NCBI GenBank assembly: GCA_963930645.1
Contig: OZ005654.1
Span: 271,899,282 to 271,963,281 of the forward strand
DNA: 64,000 nt
Source of the DNA: Salticus scenicus
Lineage: Eukaryota > Arthropoda > Arachnida > Araneae > Salticidae
Direction: 5' to 3'
In this document: one piece after another, positions 56,646-64,000 of the stretch
How positions within the stretch are numbered: the stretch's first letter is position 1
Layout: each line of letters begins with the position of its first letter
Notes under the pieces: generated by a model
Databases searched by the model: none
What the model was told of the DNA's origin: nothing
What the model saw: only the letters and a program-made list of their open reading frames with translations
Made by a program: the position numbers and the translations under genes

Positions 56646-57132
56646 ATGATATTTATTATTCAAGGAAAAATATTCCTATATGAAGATATTGAAGAAGAGA
56701 ATGATAAAATCAGTCACAGTGAAGGATGCAAAGCGATAGAAAAAGCTATTGAGTATCTCGAGCAACAGTCAGAGACAACTTCAACAGACTTTCGCTTGCT
56801 ACAACAATTCCGTGAAATAGCAGCGAAAAAGCTAGAGTGTTCTCTTAAACAGAAGACTTTTTCAAGAAGTAAGTTTTAACTTTGACAAATTTTACTAGTA
56901 CTGCATTTTATAATTTATGAATGTATGTACTGTATTGCCTTTTTAACTGACTACATATAAATACATAATAGATGTATTCTTCTACTTTATTGACTAGGTT
57001 TTCATTTTTTTTTTTTTTTAATTTAACCATATGTTTTCTCCTTTGATTTATGATAGAATCTGCGTTATTAAAGTGTTCGATTATCAGAGGTACCCTCAGT
57101 CCACATTAACTCGAATCAGTGAGGTTATACTG
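56646..57132 (+). mobile_element. 5'-truncated Tigger transposon, 3' end
   Basis: Contains the end of a Tigger transposase gene and finishes at AGTGAGGTTATACTG followed by TA. The inverted end CAGTATAACCTCACT is a Tigger-type terminus. The left part is missing; the breakpoint is near the start of the open frame. Located in the MBD2/3 intron just upstream (gene sense) of the exon at 56418. Confidence 0.8.
56655..56879 (+). pseudogene. Tigger/pogo transposase C-terminal fragment
   Basis: Reads ISHSEGCKAIEKAIEYLEQQ, then SETTSTDFRLLQQFREIAAK and KLECSLKQKTFSR before a stop. This is the characteristic C-terminal tail of Tigger transposases (HAEGxxALExALxYxEQQ, then LRxxRDxAAKKR). Its frame is intact over about 75 codons, but the DDE catalytic domain and the CENP-B-like DNA-binding domains are absent. 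Confidence 0.85.
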
Positions 57133-57265
57133 TAATCTTATTTTTTGTTAATTGAGAAATACAGCCTTCCTTGAATGAGTTACCAGTTCTTATTCCAACA
57201 TGTTGATTATAACTTACAATGTTGCCTTTTCGAAAAAGCCTTTTATTTCAAAATAAAGTTCTGTT

Positions 57266-57428
57266 AGTGAGAAGTGGTACAATCCCAAACATCTTGTTAT
57301 ATTTTTGTAAAAAGATCTTGTCATTATTTCATAATTTGGTAAATCTAGTGAGAAGTGGTACAATCCCAAACATCTTGTTATGTTTATATAAAAAGATCTT
57401 GTCATCTATTTCATGATTTGGTAAATCT
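57266..57428. repeat. 81-bp tandem duplication
   Basis: AGTGAGAAGTGGTACAATCC starts at 57266 and 57347, and the two units are nearly identical through TTGGTAAATCT. Confidence 0.9.
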
Positions 57429-57607
57429 CAGATTCACATTTTAGCTTGTCATATCAATAAGCATTTAGAAACACAAAAAGAAGAGAAATCAAAAGTAAAG
57501 CATGTGATTACAATTCTGTGTATTTGAGGTTGCTAATTTAGTATGCTACCTAAAACATTGGTATAACTAATTGCAATAGTATGTAAAGTACAGTACCTAC
57601 CAAATAC

Positions 57608-58701
57608 CCCAGTGGCAGAAAGTTTTGTAGCTGTCTGCAACAGGCTTTAAAAATTTCATAATCTATCTGCAAAATTTGCGTGTAATCAGGGGTGAAAATG
57701 GCTTACACTCAAAAAGCCTGAAAGCTCATTTGGAGGGGGGGAGGTGCTTAACATCAGTGGTGATCTTGTGCAACAATACACGAATACAAAACAAATGCTT
57801 GCAGACAGTTTTTGTCTGCAATTTACGGACATTTTTCGCCCATGACAATGCGCTACTGATGTATGACGTCTTAGACGCTCTCTGGTAGGAACTCTAGAGA
57901 CCCCATATAGGTGCCTTGGTAGGAACACACAAAACAGTGCTTAACAACGGCGACTTAGGGATCTCCCTTGATAGGCAGTGTTATGCGTGTATTCTTTTCT
58001 CCTGCTACCTGTTACTGAGATACTACGGGAACGTAGAAAAGAGCTAATTTCATTTAAAACTGCTCCAAAACTTCTCCTCCACTTCAAAATTCACTTATAA
58101 AAATTTCTGTATCAAAACTAAAACTAATACTTTTATTATTTATAATTATTTATATTGTGTCATGTCAAACATTGCTATAAATATTTAATTGAATGAGTTC
58201 AACTTATTATTTTATAATTGTTTATACTATATTGTTCAGTAGTAAAATTGTATTTGTGTATTGTTACACGAGATCACCACTGTTGTTAAGCTCCCCCCAC
58301 TCCAAAGATTGCCACTATCAGCTTTCAGGCCTTTTGAGTGTAAGCCATTTTTACCTCTGATTACACACAAATTTTGTAGACAGATTATGAAATTTTAAAA
58401 GCCTGTCGCAGGCAGCTACAGAACTTTCTGCCACTGGTCTGCAGAACAATATAGTATAAACAATTGTGTGTATTCTTTCAATTCATCTCATTCAATTAAA
58501 TATTTTATAGCAATGTTTGACACAACACAATATAAATAATTATAAATAATAAAAGTATTGGTTTTAGTTTTGATACAGAAATTTTTTTAAGTGAATTGTT
58601 ATTCGAAAGTTGCAGACAAATTTTTTTATCAGTGCAGACAAAAACTGTCTGCAGACGTTTTTCTGTGTCCGCGACTATGTCGCCGTGTTTCTGCCACTGG
58701 G
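57608..58701. mobile_element. hAT-like element with internal inverted repeats
   Basis: Ends CCCAGTGGCAGAAA and TTTCTGCCACTGGG (perfect 14 bp) with the 8-bp duplication CCAAATAC (57600-57607, 58702-58709). The left about 165 bp is mirrored at about 58265-58440, where an extra copy of the terminus (CTTTCTGCCACTGG) occurs inside the element. GTCTGCA/TGCAGAC words recur. This suggests an internally rearranged or two-element composite. Confidence 0.85.
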
Positions 58702-58739
58702 CCAAATACAATTACTTTATACTATATTAAGGAAATCAT

Positions 58740-59290
58740 AGCTTGGAATTAACAGTGGTCCATTGATATCGGACTACAAAAAAATTCAACGGACCAGCAA
58801 AATATAAATTATAGTGGTCCAACAGACCAGTAAAGGCTTTTCAGTTTATTTTATTTCTTTCAAAAATTGCCTATGAATCTTTCGCAGAATACAGTATGTC
58901 ATAACATTAGTAAGTGTACTTCATTACAATTATCAATATTACATACTCCATACTCTCAATAATTTTTCATTTAATTTCACTTTAATAACTTTTCTTTTAA
59001 TTTTTAATAAAAGTACTTTATATATATATGGTAAGTATGTGACATTTAACCCACTTATTAAGACAAACATTTTTGATTTATATGAGACTTCATTTGTATT
59101 TTTAAATTAATTACAAATATATTAAATTATCATATTTATCATGTAAATTCATTTTGTCTTACAAATTTGTAAGCATTTTTAAAAATCAAATAGAATGGGT
59201 GAACGGACCTCTGAAAATATGTATGGACCATTAAAATCTTAGAATCTGTTTCTGTAGACCAGTGACTTAATTTTCTTAATTTCTACCCCT
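58740..59290. mobile_element. hAT-like element with TGGTCC repeats
   Basis: The ends AGCTTGGAATTAA and TTAATTTCTACCCCT are an imperfect inverted pair. The 8-bp flanks GAAATCAT and GAAAATAT agree at 6 of 8. GGTCC/GGACC words recur near both ends (GTGGTCCATTG, ACGGACCAGC, ACGGACCTCTG, ATGGACCATT). An older, more diverged member of the same structural class as 54888 and 61133. Confidence 0.5.
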
Positions 59291-59381
59291 GAAAATATAA
59301 GACTTGACTGGTAGGTACCTATAAAAGGTAAAATCTGACAGGTACTAATCATGCACATGAAAATATTTTAATTTTTCTTAC

Positions 59382-59679
59382 TTGCTTAGGCTTATCCTGG
59401 GGCCCATGTTTAAAGTCAGTCCTAACTTTACTGTCAGTGGATCTAACAACAGTCACAGGTTGCTTGAATATTGAAGCAGTTTGTCTTATGGGAGGAACTA
59501 AAGATGCATCATTTCTAATTCCACGATTGTAGTCAAACTGAGTCCCCCTCTGGCGTTTACTTTTCCTTAATAATAGAGAATTTATTTTTCCTGTTCGATA
59601 ATCAAATGTGCTAAGATCTACAGCATCACCAAGGAAACGAGCCAACTGAGGTTTACTCCTAAATCTTTTTCCAGAAGGG
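59382..59679 (-). CDS. MBD2/3: MBD2/3, exon with end of MBD domain
   Basis: After the last base of a split Ser codon it reads PSGKRFRSKPQLARFLG, the C-terminal end of the methyl-CpG-binding domain, then DAVDLSTFDYRTGK, PIRQTASIFKQPVT and HGPQDKPKQ. TASIFKQPVT is a near-diagnostic MBD2/3 signature. Donor GT at 59380-59381, acceptor AG at 59680-59681. The exon starts in phase 2 and ends in phase 0. The preceding exon, with the DNA-reading part of the MBD, should end in TC or AG. I found no candidate for it to 64000, so the gene continues outside the window. Confidence 0.97.
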
Positions 59680-59774
59680 CTAAAATAAAATAATGTATAA
59701 TATCAATATTGAACACAGGTATAAATTTACTTTAAAGAATTTTAGCTACATTTAATTACTGAAGATATGTATTG

Positions 59775-59826
59775 AAAGTTCTTGACATACTTACATCAAG
59801 AACTTTCAAAGTATGTCAAGAACTTT
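59775..59826. repeat. Overlapping perfect inverted repeats
   Basis: AAGTTCTTGACATAC and GTATGTCAAGAACTT (15 bp, perfect) enclose a second pair GAAAGTTCTTGA/TCAAGAACTTTC. Two alternative hairpins can form. It lies about 95 bp upstream of the exon start, in the intron. Confidence 0.75.
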
Positions 59827-60707
59827 GATCCTTAATTATTGAATGTATTTATTTTTTATTTTTTAAATAGTATATAAAAATTTCTTTCATAAAACTAAAA
59901 TATTTTGATCAAAATAAATAGCAACATGCAATACCGTAAACAATGAAACATTATAAGTGAAACGAACCAAATTTTAATTCTTAGGGCACATTTTAGTGAA
60001 AAATAAATATTCTTGTAGGAGGAAAAGATTTTATACATATATATATATACATATATTTTTTTTTTCTTAGAAGTCACTCTTTATATAATGCCTATTACAA
60101 AGTTAATTAGTATTGATAAATATTTCTTTTAGGAGTAATTGTACTACTACATAGATGATTATAAGTAAGGAGGACCACTCATTCACAATACAGCTAACAG
60201 GAGCATAAAAGTCCTAACCAATGTTAATGCCTCTTTACATATACCTGCATTTTTTTTAAATCGGTAAAGGATAATTCCATGGTAAATATAGTGTCATTCA
60301 CACACAAAGATGCTTCCATTGCACCAATATTTTCAAACAACAATAACTATCCTATTTAATAATAATAAAAAAAATGTTGTAAATTTACAATAAAGATTTC
60401 TTTATGCTTACGGGAATAATTGTAGCAAGAAAAAAAAGAGGAAATATTATCCTTCTGTGTGATTGACACTACATTCTGTTATGGAATTATGCTAAAGGAG
60501 AAAAATCGCCATTCAAACTGTGGACTATGGGCCAAATGTTTTTCTTACTGCAAATAGAAAATTTAATAAATGCTATTAGGATATATGAAAAGACATTAAC
60601 ATTCATAAAGGACTTTAATATTCAAATCATCTGTATTGTAATTAAGTGGTCATCATTACCGAATCAGCTATACAAGCTACCAGGGCTCATGAAATACTGC
60701 GCTTTGT

Positions 60708-60840
60708 TGACAATCTCAGAGAGACGCAAGTAAGGTTGCATTTAACATCGCACTAGCACTGCGATTCGGTGACAATCTCGGAGATACGCAAATAAGGTTG
60801 CATGATTTAACATCGCACTAGCACTGTGCTTCGGCAACTT
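60708..60840. repeat. Two-copy tandem repeat, about 60-65 bp
   Basis: GACAATCTCAGAGAGACGCA and GACAATCTCGGAGATACGCA start two units that share AAGGTTGCAT and TTTAACATCGCACTAGCAC. Confidence 0.85.
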
Positions 60841-60916
60841 TATGCAGCAATTAGTAATATGCACGTGTGTACGCTCCACGTACATGAAAAAAAAAAAAAA
60901 AAAAAATCACTGGATA

Positions 60917-61129
60917 CAGTTGACAGCAAAAGTATCCGAGCACTAGCAAAAATTGTTACATAAAAAAAGTACACTTAATAGAGTTTTGTTAAATAAATCC
61001 TTATCGAATCCTTTTCTTAGCCAGTCTAAGAACATGATTCGACAAGGATTCATTCAACAAAACAATATTAAGTGTAAATTTTTTATGTAGGAATTTTTGC
61101 TAGTGCTCGGATACTTTTGCTGTCGACTG
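60917..61129. mobile_element. Tc1-like palindromic MITE, copy 2
   Basis: 213 bp, ends CAGTTGACAGCAAAAGTATC and GATACTTTTGCTGTCGACTG, flanked by TA (60915-60916, 61130-61131). It shares the interior of copy 1 at 4819 (AAGTACACTTAATA, TTTGTTAAATAAATCCTT). It sits in the 118-bp array. Confidence 0.88.
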
Positions 61130-61132
61130 TAC

Positions 61133-62285
61133 TAGAGCTGTACCGAGTACTCGTTATATACTCGGTACTCGGCCTACTCGGCCAGTTTGCCGAGTACTCG
61201 GTACTCGGCCAAATATGGACTAAGTATTCGGCCAATACCGAGTAGTTGTAAGAATTTCATTATTTTTATGTATTATTGAAAGAAATGTATTCATAAGAGT
61301 TGTTTTTTTAATAACTAAACTTAAAAAAATATGAAAATATAAACAGTCATTAAACTTTTGCTGAGAACAGCTTTCTGCAGTTTAAACGGGCAAGTAGATT
61401 GCCACTAAACTCGATATAGAGACGATTCATGATTTGAGCTTATCAATTTTAGTTACAAGAATTTAAGTATAACCATGTTGTATGTGTGTAATATGCATTT
61501 TTTTTTTTTTTTTACAAAAACTTTGTACATAAAATTGTATCTATAAAACAGATAAAAATAAAATATTTTAGAAAAAAGAACCCCTTATATAATACTACTA
61601 TAGTAGATAAAACTTTAGTTACGTATTTGTGCAAATAAAAGTAAGACACTTTTAAAACTGTAAAAAAAAAAAAGATTGATTTTTAATTTAAAAAATAATA
61701 ATTATGAAAAAGGTAAATACACTAAAATGTTAATAAAAATATATTATCAAATTTGTTGTTCTGCAAATTATGGCCCGAAACCACCTACCTTTTTACTCTT
61801 CTAGAATTTGAAGATTAATGAAGTCTATCATGTTTGAAATGATGATAAAATATTTATTTTAATGTTCTCATTTCATATGTAAATTTCATGCATCTTAAAT
61901 TAAGCCTATAAAGAACTTTTATATTCTCTAAGAATTATCTGAGAATGATTCACATCTGAGAAAGACTATATAATAAAGAATGAAGTCATCAGTTATTATG
62001 GTTTTAATAATCCACTAAGCTGGAAGTATCAAATATAACAATGAACCTAATTATGTATATACACTACAAAAGTTCTGAAACGTTTCATGTAAATATGCTG
62101 TTTGCCATTTAACTTAATTTTGTGTTCAAAAGGCCTTTTTTAAATTTCAAGATGTGTAAAATTCTTCATATATACGTCAATTTCAATTATTCTTTCTTAC
62201 AACTACTCGGTACTCGGCCGAGTAGTAAAAGGCCGAGTACTCGGTACTCGGCTACTCGGCCAAAGTGCTACTCGGTGCAGCACTA
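61133..62285. mobile_element. hAT-like element with ACTCGG subterminal repeats
   Basis: A 1153-bp element with ends TAGAGCTGTACCGAGTA and TACTCGGTGCAGCACTA and the 8-bp duplication GACTGTAC (61125-61132, 62286-62293). ACTCGG/CCGAGT words recur densely in about the first 110 bp and last 80 bp. The duplicated target is made of the last five bases of the Tc1-like MITE, its TA and one array base, so this insertion is younger than the MITE. Confidence 0.93.
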
Positions 62286-62862
62286 GACTGTACCTCACCC
62301 ACATTCTGCATGAATCTTTAAAATGCATGAAATTTCAAAACTTGCGTCCACAACAAGCGGGAGGCACCGAGGACGCGGAGGGCCTTCCGGTGAAAAAGCT
62401 TTATGACATGAGTAACAAAGCAAAATAAAGGGATTTATTTAATTAAGCATGAAATTTCATTTTGCAGGGACCAGTAATATGCACGTCTGTACGCTCCGCG
62501 TGCATGAAAGCAAAAGAGAACATCACTGCCCTAAAAGGACACCTTCTCCAAATGATGTCCTCTGGATGTCTTATGGACAAAAGGACGTCCTGTGGACATC
62601 TTCAGGATGTATTATGGACATGTGTGTGTTCTTAAGGTGGATACCTCACCCGCATTGTGCATGAATCTTTAAAATGCATGAAATTTCGTTTTGCAGCGAC
62701 CAGTAATATGCACGTCTGTACGCTCCACGTACATGAAAACCAAACAAAAACATCAATGGATACCTCACCCGCATTCTGCATGAATCTTTAAAACATATGA
62801 AATTTTGTTTCGCATCGATCAGTAACGCGTACATCAAAACAAAAAAAAAATATATCACTAAA

Positions 62863-63495
62863 TAAAGGGCAAAATTAATGGTCGCCACCGGCCACGTGGC
62901 GACTAAATAAAAAAAGATGGCGATTAAAAGTTATGCATCGATCGCCACTAAAGTCGCCACTTTTTGTGATCATTAAAAGATTCTAAAAATCGAGCGACGA
63001 TAGGCGATCGAAGCCTTGTGATTTTCAATCTTTTTCCATCCATGGCATAAATGTCAGTGTTCATTTTAAACTTGCTTTCTTATATTCTACAACCTATAAA
63101 GAAGTAGAATTGTTTAATATATCTCACCCATATAATTTTGTGGACCCCCCCCCCTTTCCCTTCCCCTAATGATCTGTGATCACACAGCTTATAGAAAGCT
63201 TTATAATTTCTAATCATTCTCCATTTGCTGCAAAAATATAAATATCTATATTAAACTTACTTTATTAGATTCTACAATCTGTAAAGAAGTAGAATTGTTT
63301 AATATCTCTTACTCATAATTCTTGTAATTCCCCCCCCTCCTACCCTCCAACGATTGGCAATCACATGCTCCACTGAAGCCTTGTGATTTACAATCTTTCT
63401 CCCTCCATAACATAGATGTAAATATTCATTTAAACTTTCTTGATTAGATTCTAGAACCTATAAAGAAGTATATGGATGTATCACCCCCCCCACAC

Positions 63496-63526
<31 letters not shown>

Positions 63527-63956
63527 GCACTCCATTTCAACTAGCAGTTAATGATCAAATGTCCTGCAAAGCACAATCTTTTTCCATTATTTTCTCCATA
63601 GTATTCAGTGTATATTTAACCCATTTAAGATATTTGACAAATGTGTGTATCAAAATTTGATTTGGCTTAAATGTGTATTTTTCAAACATTTTTGTATTAT
63701 TTGCTTTCTTTTAAGTAGAAATCTTCCTTTTTCCTTCACATTTTAAAGTAGAAATATCCCTATTTTTAAAGCTACAAATTTGGCAGCTAAGTAAATTATT
63801 TTTAATGAAGCAGCTAAGTTTCCATATCTATACTTTTTAAGAGGAAATATTTTAATTCTATTGAAATAAAATCATTTAAAAAAGTGTGTTTTTAGAAATA
63901 AGAAACAATAATAAAACTGCTAACTGTATTTACACATGACCATGTAAAAGGTTGTG
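62863..63956 (-). mobile_element. Copy of the 18728 hAT-like family, one end missing
   Basis: Starts TAAAGGGCAAAATTAATGGT, identical in type to the right end of 18728-20231 read in reverse, and keeps the three G/C-run tandem units (C-runs at about 63146, 63331 and 63484). Homology stops at AGGTTGTGA without reaching the opposite TIR, yet CACTAAA directly precedes the element (62856-62862) and follows it (63957-63963). An (AC)n tract lies at about 63492-63522. Confidence 0.8.
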
Positions 63957-64000
63957 ACACTAAATACGTCTCACACAAACTCCATGAATCTTTAACATGT

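Larger units (their letters stand above)
60841..62862. repeat. 118-bp tandem array, split by two insertions
   Basis: Units contain AGTAATATGCACGT, GTACGCTCCACGTACATG, ATCACTGGATACCTCACCC and GCATGAATCTTTAAAATGCA. Partial units lie at 60841-60916, 62286-62400, 62440-62520, 62637-62755 and 62756-62862. The MITE (60917) and hAT element (61133) interrupt one unit at GGATA/CCTCACCC. Confidence 0.75.

Noticed and set aside
60400..60450. Possible upstream MBD2/3 exon ending near a GTAAG donor on the minus strand
   Set aside because: The reading frame before it does not give the expected MBD text (YYS before the PSGK exon) and the phase does not fit.

Overview
This is a 64 kb stretch of an AT-rich animal nuclear genome: long introns, GT-AG splice sites, many poly-A and poly-G tracts, (TA)n microsatellites and very many small DNA transposons. 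Gene and repeat content fit an invertebrate, probably an arthropod. An arachnid is my guess from the repeat style, not something I can prove. There is no prokaryotic gene structure, and nearly all short open frames are chance or transposon-derived.

One host gene is clear. Four minus-strand exons (59382-59679, 56418-56508, 46619-46773, 24576-24674) join in frame into the last 213 residues of MBD2/3, the methyl-CpG-binding-domain subunit of the NuRD complex. They run from the end of the MBD fold to the C-terminal coiled coil. The first exon(s), with most of the MBD, lie beyond the right edge. The introns are about 2.9, 9.6 and 21.9 kb and hold most of the window's repeats.

Layout. 0-2.2 kb: three tandem arrays, one carrying repeated CTCF-like motifs. 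4.8-14.5 kb: small transposons (Tc1-like, piggyBac-like, pogo-like, fold-back) and tRNA-derived SINEs. 15.5-24.5 kb: hAT-like elements, a palindromic Penelope-like element (PLE) with GIY-YIG remnants, and a long hairpin-ended element with nested insertions. 24.6 kb: the last MBD2/3 exon. 25-46 kb (intron): a second PLE palindrome, the hairpin-ended families A and B, G-rich and 174-bp satellites, and a dead mariner. 46.6-59.7 kb: the other three exons, with piggyBac, Tigger and hAT remnants and a further PLE palindrome. 60-64 kb: a tandem array hit successively by a Tc1-like MITE and two hAT-like elements.

The most interesting signal is a set of four short palindromic elements (17659-20477, 22416-22670, 25305-25559, 54359-54582). 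Each is two inverted arms flanked by a 12-15 bp target duplication, and each carries a hammerhead-ribozyme-like core (CUGANGA, stem II, CGAAA, then an 8-nt self-complementary segment). One arm pair also encodes a decayed GIY-YIG endonuclease of PLE type, which ties the set to Penelope-like retroelements. All assignments were made by reading the sequence; no database or folding program was run.
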